Assembly (NCBI GenBank): GCA_036897445.1
Contig: JAYMTL010000084.1
Coordinates: 1-64,000, forward strand
DNA: 64,000 nt
Direction of reading: 5' to 3'
From: Pelargonium tetragonum
Taxonomy: Eukaryota > Streptophyta > Magnoliopsida > Geraniales > Geraniaceae
The translations under genes and the position numbers were made by a program. Every line of letters starts with the position of its first letter. Position 1 is the stretch's first letter. Under the pieces are notes generated by a model, which saw only the letters and a list, made by a program, of their open reading frames with translations, had not been told where the DNA came from and made no database searches. Of the stretch, positions 11,301 through 25,200 are shown piece after piece.

Positions 11301-14300
11301 AAAAGGAAAAGTTCTCTAGGACAGGACGCTGGAAAAGGCCGGGCGGCGGCGTCTTACACAGGTTTAAAACTAAAGTAAATATAGAAATTTTAAGTGCTTG
11401 TTATTTATTAAGGATGAGTTTACCTTGCAATCCTTTTCCGTTTCTTTAGCTTATAGAGCCCTTAAGGGCAAAGGCTTTAAAGTTTAAGGAAGTTAGTAAG
11501 CAAGACTTTTTGGTACTCTTTTCGGGGATTTAAAGTCTCTCGGATTCCCTTAGGCAGAGTCCCAGACATTTTGTGCTATGTTAATTTAATAAATTCGTAT
11601 AAGTTGTTATCTAGAAATCTTATAATTTTGAATTTGTTCCCCAAGATTTTCTTAAACTTTGTTTCATTTAGTAATAAGGAAGGTGAAACAAAAATAAAAA
11701 AAGGAGAGGAGGTCTTGCTTGACTTAAAAACTCGGGTACCAGCTGCAAAAAGACAGATAAGAAGAGTATAGTGCAATTACAAGAGAGAGTCTTATCAAAG
11801 AATTTCTAAGAGCTACTCTCTTACTAATTAAAGGGATACTTCGTGAAAGTAAGTTACTATCCTCGATCCAAATAGCTAAAATGCAGTAATTTTTCGAAAG
11901 CCCGGGGCTTCGCTTCCATGCTTAAGTATCTTTCTACTGGGTATTTCTCTTTTATCTGCTAGAGTCTCGTTAGGTTATCGTTATTCTCTTACATCTCGTA
12001 GTTTTGCTGAGGGCTTTTTAGTTTTTAGTATCTCTCTTAATATGCAACTCTAGCTTTATTTCAAATCAAAAGAGTCAAGACTTTCCTTTAAGATATCTAG
12101 TTTAGGCAAGCTTGCTTGTATAGATAGTATGGGGCTTGAACTAGAGTATTACCTGTATTCGGTACTCTTTAATTTCATGTTACTCTCTTGGGAAGTGTTT
12201 TTCCTATCACTGATTTTGTATTCTGGATTATAGTGTTTTTGTTCAAAGGAGTTTTATAGGGGGAGTCTTCCTTCGTGGGTAGCTGAAAAGCTGAAGTACT
12301 GTACTTTTCACCAGCTTTGGGAATGGTTTCGAGGGGCTATTCGCAGATAAAGAGAGGCTTTCTTCTATTTAAGTTCTTTCTTGGTTTTCCTGGTGAAAGC
12401 TTTCCTACTTACAAAAAAGAGTGGGCGAGATCTTGCCTCACGGGAGCTTTTATGGGATTTAAACTCATTCAGGGGATTTTTCTACTTGCTCTAACGTGAA
12501 CAGGCAACTAAATGAAGAACTTCTTATATATCGGATTTCACTAAAAATCTTCCTATCCTATACTTAGTTTATGAAACTTCTTATCATGAATTAGTAAAAA
12601 ATTTAGAGTAAACGAAAGGAATAGTTTAAGTTAGACTTTTTTCCTCATTGTGAAATGAAATAAGAAAGGACTAGGCTGTACGGGGTTCTCCCTCATTAAA
12701 ATACAGGGTCTTCCTTGTATTTATAGTGTAGATTAGACAAGTTCAAAATTTCTATTTTCTAATTGGACCCTTTTGTAGAAGTAGTAGAAGTAATTGCTTC
12801 ATATTCCACACCTGCTAGATAGCTTTTTTCTTGGGTGCTTGCCCTATACCAGATACAAACCCTTCCTTAACCAACACAAGTTGATTAGGACACAAACTAG
12901 ATGTTCTATCTATACCAGAAGTCAAAACTCACCCATAGTATAGGCTTCCTAAGTGAGTTATTTCACCAAAACCCTTCCGTGCCAAAAGCAAAAGAAACTT
13001 TAGGTAAATAAGGGGAATCTCTTTGTTTGCTTTCTTAGTCAATTACCCGGAATGGAGTATAAGGACCGGGCGACTTGTACTTTCTGGGATTTTATAGCAA
13101 TCTTGGATCGTAAAAAAGATACTTATTTTTAGGAACATACCCTCAAACCGAAATTCCTAAAGGGAACTCTATTACAAAAATCTTTCAAACAAGGGAAGTG
13201 TTACCTTGATACTTTTAGCTTATTATCAAATTTCTTTTACTTATCCTATCTTCTAGGTTAGTAGTTGTAGAAGAAAGCTTTAATAGGATCCCTCTACAGC
13301 AGTAACCCAGATAAAGCAAGAGCTTTTTTTTTTATACTAGTATTATAAAAAGTTCACTACAAAGAGACAACTCTTAATTTCTTTTTGTAGATTTCCTTCA
13401 GATGAATTCTACTTATACTCTTTTTTATTTAACTTGTCAACTAGTAGTATAGTAGTAAGTGCATAAGGAGGTTTTTTAGAAAGAAATGGGGATTATACCT
13501 TTGCAGTCTCTCGGTTATTTAGGAGCTGCTTCTATCTCAACTAGTTGGATTCCCCCTTTTTGTAAACAACTAATCAAGAATTAGAGATACAGCCATATAT
13601 ATAATAAAAAAGTAACAGATCAACTCTAGTCAAGGAAAGCGCTTTATATAAATAAGTCAAAGTATGCTCTTTTCCTGCAAAATGAATTAAAAATCTCCGA
13701 GTTAAGAGACCTCCTCTAAGGATTAGATATCATAAAGGCAGTTCTTCGTAGAGTCTATTCCTTAAAGTAAAGTTTAGTATTCTATTTCTTAGTAACACCC
13801 TTGCTTTAGTTGAATACTTAGATGAAACCCATTGCGTATAAAACTGTAAAGTAGCATGAATCCAGAGCAGCTTAGGGAACCTTTAGGCTTTATCTTTCTT
13901 TCAAAATCCCTGATTCTGTTACTGACAAAAAAGGAAAAGACTCCTTATTTTAAGGAATGGCTATAATTTGGTATAGTGTTAAAAAGCACTTAAATAGCTC
14001 CGCAGTAGTAAAACCTGGGAGCGCTCGTATGTTTCGTTAAGAGACAGGTACCTTGTTAAATTAATTCAACTACTATAGGTTCAGGTATGCCAAATATGCC
14101 AAAATATGAAACCGGAATCAAACCTGTAGGCTCCTTTATTGCGAAATTAGGAGTGATTTTTTTAAACAGGACGCTTACGCATTTCCTTAGAAAAAAGTTA
14201 TAGGTATACCTTATGAGTGATAGAGAATAATGCCAAATTAGGCGGAGCTTGCATGTTAAGAGTAGCTATAGTAGATAAATGAAACTTGTTTTAATCCCTT

Positions 14301-15890
14301 ATTAGGTTGACTTTGTCTTTTCCTTTTGCATCCAGGATTCCCCTTACTCTTTGTATTGTACAGGCGCTCCCAGTATCTCTTAAGTTAGGAAACCCCAAAA
14401 GCTTCTTTATCTTTATAGAGATAGTTATCCAGTACCACTACGTTTACTCTTATACATTACTTAGATAATTCTTGCTTGCTTGGAAGATAAAGAAATTTTA
14501 GTTTGGTTTTTTGTTATAAAGAAAGAAATATGAGTACCTATCAAAATTCCTAAAAGGCACGCGCGTACTAGGAAACTGTACCCTACTAGCAAAAAGTTCA
14601 CAGAGGAGTACGAATTAAGGTATACTTAAGTGGAACCTTATATATTTTTTTTTGGAACTAACCTTAAAAAAGTTGCACTAAAAAATCAAGGAGTTTGGGA
14701 GTCCTCTTTATATTTTCTGATACATAGGCACTCTCGCTTTATCTCGGCTCTTCTTTAATATACTTTTTTGACAGTAATAACAACTCGGGTATACTCTTTC
14801 TGCAAAGAATAAAGAAATCAACCTCTCTTATAAGAGGAAGGGTCTTCCCAAACCAAAAGTGCAGAAACTGTGTTATTCATGTACCTGTTAAATAAAGTTC
14901 TAGCTTTCCTAGTAAATCCGATAATCTACGATAAATAGAAATTGTTGAACACCTTTACTTGCTATAGATCGGAAAAGCACTCTCCTACCTAAGATCTAGA
15001 TGCCTCCATTATAAACTCTTAAACTCCTTAGCTTAACAAAATTTATCTTACTTCCATTTGTTAAAGCTAAAGCACTAAAGCTGCAACTGCTAGAGATACA
15101 GGAAAGTACTCACAACAATCCAATTCAGGAATAGAAAATATTCAATTGAATAAAGATACCTTGTACATAAAAATTCCTTATACCGGAAAACCTCTCAGTG
15201 TCCTGTCTATTAGCATTATTTGCCAAGGAAAAAGCTTCTTAAATTGCCTTTCTTCTTAATCGCTAAAAAAAGCTTTCCCTCGTTAAATACCTAGTGCTAA
15301 ATACCGAGGCTAATAACCTGCAAATCCCAAGCTAATAGGAGGTCAAAACCTGACCTGTCTAATGCAAGTCCTTCTCAAATACAAGGGGAAATAGCTCTAG
15401 AAAGTTCTAAAAATAGTAGCTTTTATGCATTAAAACTCACGGAAAAGAACCGAGATATACAAACAAAAAATCCTTCGTTGGCATCACAACCTAGGAAATT
15501 ATGCTGAAGCCATACAATTGATTTTAGTGTCATCACCTTGACTTCTTTACTACTTTGACATCTTTAGCGCTTATCCTAATAGAACTAATACAATTATCTG
15601 TTATCTGATAAGGAAATAGTAGGAATATACTTCAAAAGAATCCGGTTTCCTATATCCACAAAGACTCAAATCTAGGAAAACCCTGAAATGCGCCCTTAAC
15701 TTCATAAAAATACCCGGACTCTCTCTCTTTGATCTTGACTGAGAAGTGCCCTCACTGTTGTTTCCCTCGTTATTACTAAGCCAAGAGCGCTTACTTATAA
15801 AATAGGAAACTGGGGAAGAAAGATATAGCTAACCTTGTTTAGAAAAAAGGGTTTACAGCAAAGAGTATAGCTAGCCTTTTATTACTTTAT
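5400..15890. other. Featureless 10 kb stretch
   Basis: No gene, RNA or repeat copy that I can support. Small open frames (up to 79 codons at 6540-6779) fit chance. The texture is uniform: A/T-rich with frequent short near-palindromic G/C words and strings such as TATATAAAAGGGGAAACT at about 7612. Homopolymer runs reach about ten T near 13325. A 6.8 kb segment contains TCCGG and CCGGA as a small inverted repeat around a TCTAGA-like centre. Confidence 0.5.
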
Positions 15891-15894
15891 ATTA

Positions 15895-16020
15895 ATTGAC
15901 TTGCCCTTATTTCTATCTATTCATTAAGTTTAGGAGCTATCCCTTTTAATGTGGGGCATTCTTTGCCTTGCTTATTCTATTACTATATTACCTATTGTAT
16001 TAGTTTGTAGCTTTGGAAAA
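15895..16020 (-). repeat. Possible lysine-tract remnant left of core E
   Basis: Pyrimidine-rich on the plus strand, with TTAGGAGCTATCCC resembling the recurring AGCTATACC phrase. Unlike most minus-strand tracts it lies to the left of its core. The match is short and the assignment weak. Confidence 0.2.
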
Positions 16021-16112
16021 TGAAATTTATATACTCTAGAAAATAATAATAGTTAAGAATTGTATTCTTGGATTGTTAAGATAAATTCCTCTTGCTTTTG
16101 TACTTATCGTTT

Positions 16113-16215
16113 TGGAGGATAGAACCCTAGCATAGTATTGAGTACATCTTTCTACCTGACTGAAACTTTGTGAAGGAAATGCAAGTAGTATAATATATGA
16201 TAGTTAAACTACACA
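16113..16215 (+). repeat. Dispersed repeat core, copy E
   Basis: Begins GGAGGATAGAACCCTAG, continues GAGTACATC and CTACCTGACTGAAAC, then GAAGGAAATGCAAGTAGTAT and ATGATAGTTAAACTACAC. It shares the opening with copy C and the second half with copy D, so it ties those two together. It is the only core between 5 and 42 kb. Confidence 0.55.
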
Positions 16216-16219
16216 CTAA

Positions 16220-19200
16220 AAGGCCCACAACTAAAACCCGGCTCTAATTTAATGCAAAATACAAATGAATTTGGCTTTCTTTCTTTATATTCCCTAAAAC
16301 TCTATTACCCTGAAACCTATCTAACAATTTCAAACTTGAAAGCAAAATAAAGAGCTTGTTATGAAACCTCTCTTACTTTATATAAAATCATTCCTATCTA
16401 GTTAAACTTAAAGGCCCGGGTAACCACAAGAAAGTTTCTCAAACACCCTTAAATGATTGTAAGGTTATTGCGCTAAAACACCTTATAGAGTCTATCCTGT
16501 AAGCTCTTGTACCTCTGACTCTTTTCGTCAGATACTACATTATCTCTTAGATTAGAGCTGAATAAGAGATACTCGGTAACATCAGCTTAATTACTTCTAT
16601 TTTTATCTATTCAGGATACTTTTTTAAAGCAAGCAACTTCATGAGAAAGACTTCCACAAAAGGGCTAAGCTAAAGAAAAAGGATTATACGTTAAAGCAAA
16701 GGTTTATATAAATTTTATTGCCTGTTCAGAGACCTCTTATTTATTTAAGGTCTTAACATAGTTTCCTACAAAAGAGAAAGATTATAATATGAATACAAAT
16801 TCAAAGGAAGAGTACTAAAGTGTATAAAAGAGCTTTTATCTGGAGTTAGGATACCCCGTAAGTTCTACATTTAACTGGATTTAGTTCAAATTTTTTTAAA
16901 GGAATCCTTGGCTTGAGCCAAATGCTGTTTAGAACTATTACTACTTATTATCTCTATCTGGAAACTAAAATACTAAATACAATATAGAACATGAGAGCTA
17001 CTTTCCTTTAGAAAAAACCGAGAAATTGTTCGGGAATTCCTTACACTAAGATTTTCTTTATCTACGGAATTGGGGAGTCTAATAAGGCCAAGAACAAGAG
17101 AGCTCTATTACACGATTATAAGGAAGACAGGGATCTCTTTTAAAGGGTTTAGTTACAAGGACGAACAACAAAGGTTTAGTAGTACAAAGAAGAGTCTATC
17201 TCGTAAGGCTCATAATACTTCTAAAACTAATTCCTACTATTTTTCTAAAAAGGAACATTTAAAGGATGAAAGTCAATTTGAAGGTGTATACAATATTATT
17301 TCAATTAATTTATACTTATTTCATACTCTTCGGGAATGCCTTAGTTTTGACTATCCTGTAAAAACCCACGGATACAGCAATTAATAGGGTAAAGGGGGTT
17401 CTAAATAGAAGAATCCCTTTTGATTCTCGAAACTGCCCCTAATTAATTAAGAGCAAAAGAACCTCGCCTATTAAATAAAGACTTACTAGAGGAGCTACTC
17501 ATTGTAGTGTAACAGGCTTTGTCCGAGTTAATTACCCAGAAGGCTTCTTAGGTTATTCTAAGCTTCCCAGGGCCACGTCGGCTTAGTTAGGGAAAAAGAA
17601 TTTACTTAAGCATATTGTAGGGTTTTGAAATTTCTAATATTCAGTAAACTTGTGCAAGAGGGCTGTTTACTTGTTCCTTTCTTTTTACTAGCCTTGGCCT
17701 ACAATAAGCGTTTTTATTCTCTTTGCTTAATAAAGGAAAGAGGCTCCTATATGGAGTAAAACGCATCCTTATCAACTCTTATAAGGTATACTTTTGTTTA
17801 GTTTTTTGCTTTTAGCTACGGGGCGCAGTCCTTAGCTTTGAAATGAAAAGTAACCTTGAAAGAGTTAGCGGTAAAATACGAGATGAAGTTCCTCCTTGTG
17901 TGTTATCTGGACCCCCTTTAGAATTACCTACCTTAGCTTAAAGTAGTATAAACTCCTTATATAAATTAAAGTAGATAAGGCGTAGACCTAATACATGAGT
18001 AACGCGGGTTCAAGTCACCTTATGTTTAAAAGTATATCCTTAAACCCCTTTAAACTCGTCAGTACAAAAGACTCAAGAGCCTTTCCTTGGGCGAGAACAT
18101 AAGAAATTTCTAAGGAAGCTTCTTTGGTGGTAGTATACTCCTTACTACAGGACACTCGCCCTCTGTCTAACTAAATAAAGGAAGACTTGTTCATACTGTG
18201 TCTTGAACTAGTAAAAAGCAATAAAGCAAAACTTGTTGTACGGCCCTTTACGATGCATATAACCCAACTTTTAAGTACTTTTTTAAAATTTACGGGGGTT
18301 TCCTTATAGATAAAAAAAGGATATGCTCTTAATTAAAATAAAAACTTCTCTACCCCACAGTGTTTGTCATTTTTTTGAGTTACACGACTTCTCTATATCT
18401 TGTATAAATTTCTTCATTGGCTGCCCCTTTCTTTTTATATTTTATATTGTTGTGAACGGAACAACTTTATCTATTATATAATTTACATCTGAGATAACCT
18501 TAATCCGGTAATCAGTTTAAATCTTGTAAAGCAGCGCTACAAAAGGTTGGGGCTATTCCACCTTTCGTAAATCTCGTTGTACCGAACAAATTATATCCTT
18601 ATATTCCGAGAACCTCGTATACAATTAACTGACTCTTTTGGAGCCCTTATAAAGGGTTCCTTAGCGCCCGAAGTCAAAATCTCACTCAGATTTTATCTGA
18701 ACAAGAAGTAGCGGATTAACCTTGCTTAGGTTAGGGCAGATGCCTATTATCAGACTAATACTAATGGATTACAGGGTTACATAAAGGAATTTTATAAAGA
18801 GAGAAATGACCGAGACGTTGAAAGGATACAAGGAAGTTTTACTAAGAGTCTATGCGCTTGTATTGAGTAAAATAAGCAGCGAGTTTGCTTACATGTTCCC
18901 TTACTTTCTAGGAATAGAATTAGAAATGAAAGCTTAAAATAAACCGAAGTCTCTGCCCCGCGATTCGGGCAAGAATTTTATTAACTTAGGCATTGTTCAA
19001 TTAATTTGGATTCTTTAGCTTTAACTTTTAACAATTATAGTCGGGTTTTTAAATAAAAGAAATAAAAAGGGAGTCTCTTTTCGTATTCTGAGTTTCTATA
19101 ATCGGGTTCCGGTTAAAATAGACACTTGGTGTAAAAGGAGCCCGGGAACTCCTATTTCTCAAAGATTTTCTTTAAGGGGGCATCCCTCTATAATCAAGGG

Positions 19201-22200
19201 GAATTTAAAGCTAAGTTTATTTCTATTCGAAGGGATCTATAAGCAAAAGACCCCCTTTTAAGTTCTCTAAAACAAAGACTAAAGCTAGGAATCTGCTTAA
19301 TACTGCCTTTCTAACCCGGAATTTTGAAAGAGTAAATATAGAGAAAGGTGACTAGAAACCCTAAGTCTACTATTAGTATTAGGAAGGAGCCTAATCCTAC
19401 GAGGAAGCCCTTATAAATCTATCGAGATTGCGCAACAAGATACTTATTTCTAATTTTATAAAGCTTTATGTGGATTCTTTTCTGAGAAAATCTATACATA
19501 TAGGTTATCTATCTTATACACCACTCTTCTCCACATTTCTGGTTAATGAAACAAAGCTCTATTATTTATCTACCCCTTACCTGTAAAACCCTAACTCAGA
19601 GTATAATATAAAAAGAAAGGTTTAAGAATAACTATGCGCTGGGAGTCCAGACTTAAATATTGTATGTCTGGTTTCTGGATAATTTATCCTTACTTTAAGT
19701 ATCCGGAAGTTTATAGCCTCAAGTAGTTGGATTCTGTAATAAGTATAAAAGAATTTCAAAGGGGGCTCCTTCTTAAAGGATAACGTAACTCTGTTGTGTT
19801 TAACTTCTCCACCCGAGGACATAGTATAGGAATATAATAAACACGCCGGAGTTGAAGGTTTCTACGATAAACGTGGAAATACCTGAAACCTAAAATACAG
19901 AGGCTTAATTTCGCACTTTCTCCTAACAGAATTCTAGTAAAAGAGTATACAAATATAATTAAGTAAACTGAGTTTTAGTTATCCTTCGAGGGGACCTTTG
20001 CCCCCGGGGTCTAGATAATGATTCGAATAGGCAATCCTTTTTTTTAAATAAAAAACAAAGCGGTAGGGCCACCTTCTCTTAGGTACTCCTGTAATTTGGG
20101 GTTTTGCTTTTGTAGTTTTAACTTAAACCAAGCCTCGCGTCTAAGAAAGATTTACGGATAAGTAATCTTTCCTTTTGTAAATCATTTTATAATCCTGATT
20201 TTAGATGTAAAAGTTCCCGCTTTTTATAAATAGAAAATATTCGTTATAAAACTCCACGAAATAAAAGGCAATCTCTTAACTTTTAAGTGGTGTCTAATTA
20301 CTATTTAATAAAAAGAAGTCCTGTAACGGGATACCAGACATTAACGCCGAATGGAAAAACGAATCAAAGCACTTTCAACCAAAAAAGATCTTTGATTTCA
20401 AATTTCCCTGGTTTCATTAAAATAACTTTGCTTTTAAGCTAATGAAACTAATTGCTAAAAAGTATCTTACTGGTTATATAGTCTTTATAGTTACCCTAAA
20501 GCTGTATTCGAAACTTATAATAAACAAAGCAACAAGGTATCTCCTCTATCCCATCCCTTACCTCATGAATTACGGAAAAACTTGTACATAACCTCCGGAA
20601 GGTGGGTTTAACAAGGAATTCTATAACAATAACAATTTTTTGTGCAGAACTAAAGTTCAAGGACTTGCTATTTATAGGCTTTCCTGCGGGATTCCGACAT
20701 GTGGGTAGACCCAGCCAATCCTTCTAGGAGAGAGCTCTGCTAGAGCTTTTATAATGCGAATGAATAGGTGAAATATAGGATAGGAAACAACATAAGATTT
20801 TCATTATCATTAAGTGGTACTTTAAAGAGCAAATAAATCTGCGATGTAAAGCAGGACTTCCCTCAGCATAATAATAACTTCTTTCACGAGGGTCTATTCG
20901 GAGCGTGTTACTTGTTGAAGAGACCTCGTCCTAGATAAAGCACATTTTGCGCATTAGTACTTTTGTTAGCTTCCTCTTATAAAAAGAATATATTCATAAA
21001 GTCCTCTTATTCTTTTTGATTCACTCCCTTTCTTAGTTCCAAGTAAATTGTATTACACTTGAAATATCTTTTTTCATGCGGATGTAAAGATGGGGCGTTC
21101 CTTGTATTTTTATAGCCGCTTTTCTTTCTTTCTCTCAATGCTAGTAAAGGCACCAGGGAAGCTCATATATTTATATTATTAAAAAAATTTTATAGATCTT
21201 ATCAAGACAAGCAAACCTATTATAAGTTTCACAAGAATGCCCCTTATTTGACCCTGCTAGCTCATAGGGTATCACTTACTCTACTGGCTTTTCCGATTCA
21301 GTTAAGTACGTCCGGGTATTCCATGTCGGTCCTATAGTTGAAGTTTTTTATTATACATATCTCCGGACTGGCTGACAACTCTGCGCTAGCAGCTGTCTAC
21401 AGCAAGCATTTTTTCATATAACATCAACCCATGTGAAATTATTACTCAAGAGTGTCCAGAGGGACTTTTCCTTAAAAAAGCACTTTCCCAGCTACAAGAT
21501 TTTGGGTGCAATTGAGGGGGCTAGGGCTTCCTAAAAAAAGAAAGAAAGATAAAGTTAGCTACACACCCTGGTAAAGATATGCCCAATCCAGGCGGTAAGC
21601 TCCGTGAATATAACAGAATATAACAACGTCTTAACTTTTAGAACCTTGCCCAGAAGAATTAAAAAAATGTAAGATAGTCGAGGAACAAAGACTTTAACTA
21701 TTAAGGAATTCCTAACTTCTTTGGTAAATCAAGAAGCATATACTAACAAACAAAAGTAAATAGATGTGCAGCTCTTACTGAGGCAGTACTGCAACTAAAG
21801 ATCCAGAGCCCCCATTCTGGGCAAACCCCAAACAAGTAAACAAGGGAGGGGAAATGAAACCCAGATATTTAAGTCTGGAATGTTTAGACAAATCCTATTC
21901 CTTAAGTGAGTCAGTTTAGGTTTTTAATGAATTTATGAAAAGGGCCCTTTATTGTTGGCTTAATAAAGAGGTTAACTTTGCAGGAAGGGAAGTAAAGAAT
22001 CCTAAGTAAAAAGGAGTACTCGACCCCACCTACCTAAAATACTGCGGGTAAAACTTTACAAAATAACCAGTAGCCTTGTGTAACTATATCAAGACTAACC
22101 AGATTACTATAGAATGACATAAGTCATAAAAAGACTATAAAAAAGAAAATCCAAATTTCTTAAGGTTAAAAAGACTCTGCGTAGACTTTAACGGGAGCGG

Positions 22201-25200
22201 CATAAACTTTGGCGCTTTAGTTCATTACATTTGAAAGTCGGATACTGCCGATTTGGTAGGGTTGTTTTCAATATGCAAAAGTTGGAGTTTCCTAATCTTG
22301 TAGCTGAGATTTTTCAGGTAAAGCTGAACTTAGAAACTCCTTGGCAGTTTTCGTGCGGTTTAAGGCGGGTTAAATAAAGCTTGTCCAATGCACAATTCGC
22401 TTCATTACAAGAATTTTCGAAGTTTTGATTAAAATAAGGCACAAGACCCCTGTGAGTATAAGTTTATTCCCAGTAATTAGAATAGTATAACACGTATCCC
22501 CTTTTTTAGATTTTAGACGAGAATTTCATTAAACCGTAGAATACTAGAAACTTATTATACGTGATATGCAATTAACTAGGAACACTTTCTTGAGCCACGA
22601 CCCGCGTCTCGATTATACTTTGATAAAACGTAGTTATAGAGAAGTAAGCTTTATAAAAATTTCCGGCTCTCATAAAATAACAAAAAAGGGTGCCCCGGTA
22701 ATCCTCGGTTTACGACAGTACTTAGTAAAAAAATACAAGCTCAATTTTGGATAATATCCGAAAGTACTTAATTAGTATGTACTTTTTCATTTTCTTTCTA
22801 TAGGACCGCGGGTTTAGGCATAAGGCTTTTATCTGGAAAATAACAAGGACTTTGATATTTTAGTTTATAAATAAGGAGAGGGGCTGCCCATCATTGTCTT
22901 GTGAAGAGGAATTCCTGCAGTTATGCTAATGGAATATCCTAAGATTTGGGAGATTTCCTTTATATTATTAAGGGGTAACTAGTAAACTCTTGATTAGCAA
23001 GTTTTGTATTATTTAAGAATCCTGCTAAACTAAAAAGTAAAAGGCTTCTGATTATATTAAAGCACTGTCCAATATCTATTATTTAATGATTCTGATTTTA
23101 CAGCGCCCCCTTTACGATTACGACAGACATTAGGAAAAAGCTACTATGGCTTAAAAAAGGGAGCTAAAACGGGATTTAAAAGTCTTCTACTTTTCCTTCT
23201 TTTTTATGTATAAAGAACTTCATTGTATGAAATGAAAACTTTTAACTACAGTTATAATTTGACAGTCCCTTATGGATTTTTTTTGTAAAGAAAGTTTGCA
23301 AGTCACAAGGATACCTGACTGAAAGGGCTTTTCCGTAATTACAAAGTACCCAAAACTTACGTTAGCCAACAACTTTGTAGGATATAGTTTTCCAGTAAAC
23401 ACCTTAAGAAAGTCAACTTTAACTACTTAATATTAATAGGGGCCCTCTAAGATAGATAATCCCAAATCTTAAAAATCAAACTAAAAGAATAAGGCATTCA
23501 CTATACCAAACCAAGAACTCTTTTAGGATTTCACTACCCCTAGGTTAAAAAAAGATAAAAAAGACTTACTCCTTAACTTACGGACACAACCTTACCCCTA
23601 TGAAACCCTTCTCTTTTCTTTATTCTTATATTTCGAACTTGTTGAATACAAAAGCCTAATCAAAATTTAGTTTACTTTCTTTCAGAATTTCAGGGAGCCC
23701 TTTTAGTAGAAACTGGCTAACCCGCGTAAGCTGGAGAATTTTCCTCTATATCAATGACGCAAACTAAAGCTCCCTCTTACTTATAAAAACTTTTGGACTT
23801 AGAATTTTCTAAGATTTAGAAAAGCTCTGCCTTTAGCTATAGAATATCCTGACATTTAACAGTTACACCTAAGGTTTCTTATGGGTTATAGAGCCCTTAA
23901 CAAAAAGGAGACTCTGGAATTTTACCAATCCCGAAGAATTCTAAAGCGAAGCTCCTTGCAATAACAGGGCCCACGCTAAACAGTAGTCTCTAAAGACCTA
24001 AACTTGCCTTTAAGTATAAACGCCTAATTAGCCAAGGACCTCGCGCCTGGAATTTAAAATACACTAAACCAGGTTTTGCTTGTTTAAATATGAAAACAAG
24101 GCATACTAACTTAATCTTTCTATCTCTCTTAGCGGGAAAGATTTTAAGACTTATACTAATCCCACTTTGGCCCTAGTCTTCACTTAAAAACCTAAGAAAT
24201 TCACACGAGATAATACGTTTGCTAAAGGGACTCCGGGGTATAATACTAAGTTTTAGGTTCTACCTAGGTAAAGTGTGATACTTTAAGTCCCAAAAAATGA
24301 GTTCAAAAGGCGGAATACCAGCAAAAGCCTAGCGTATACACTACTCACTCGAAATTCTAATGGGTATCCGGAACTCCTCTATATTGTTAACAAAATTCCG
24401 AACATTCTTATATTTAATCAACGAGTAAAACTCATCCTTTATTTTAAGATATCCAATAAGGTAACCTTTAATTACTATTAGGAAAGCGAGAACATGTGAA
24501 GCCTTATTTTCTTTTTGTGCTTTTTTCTAGAAAATCTTTAATAACTAAAAAAGTCAAAGCTAAGCATAAAAAGTTTAGAGCTATACAGTTCTTTTGTTCG
24601 AACGGTGGTTACCTTCTTAAAAGAAACTGAGTTACGTAAACCCCCTTACTTGTGATATCTCTTCAATTCTTGATCAAACCAAAAGAAATTAACTATAGAC
24701 AAAACAAGGATTGCTTTTCAACAATAAAGTATCTACATACAAAAAGCAAAAAAGCATACGTATAAGCGTATAAAAAGGCCTTAGAAGGTTTTAGTTGCTG
24801 CTTCTTTAAAGCCCGGAAAAGGTTTAGTGTCTTCTCGGCACACTGGATTAAATCTCCTAGCCCTCTACTACCCTCTATTTAGGGGTTGACCTATTACCAA
24901 TAGATTTCATTCTAAATTTTCTGAACTTGAATAATTGTTTAATTAGACCTTATGCGCGCATTACCAGTGTCTCTTGAATCGCTTTAATTTGTTGAACCCA
25001 AGAGTAGCTTCAATCTAACATTCTATAATTGACTTGGGTGTGCTCTTATTTATTACCCAAAATCTTAAAATGCATTCAGTCTTTCTTTGTCTTTGTATGA
25101 AAACATATATCCTACTTTCGTTCTAGAACTCGGGCGGTTATATGGAATTACTCTCTGTCTACTTTTTTATCGCATGGATCCCAATCGAATATATTTTAAA

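Noticed and set aside
17070-17384. 104-codon frame, the longest in the window
   Set aside because: Starts at TTG, has no recognisable domain or ribosome-binding site, and one or two frames of this length are expected by chance in this much A/T-rich DNA.
17950-18030. Short segment with GGGTTCAAGTC and ATAAGG...CCTTAT ends as a tRNA
   Set aside because: Only about 49 bases, T stem mostly unpaired, no D or anticodon arm.
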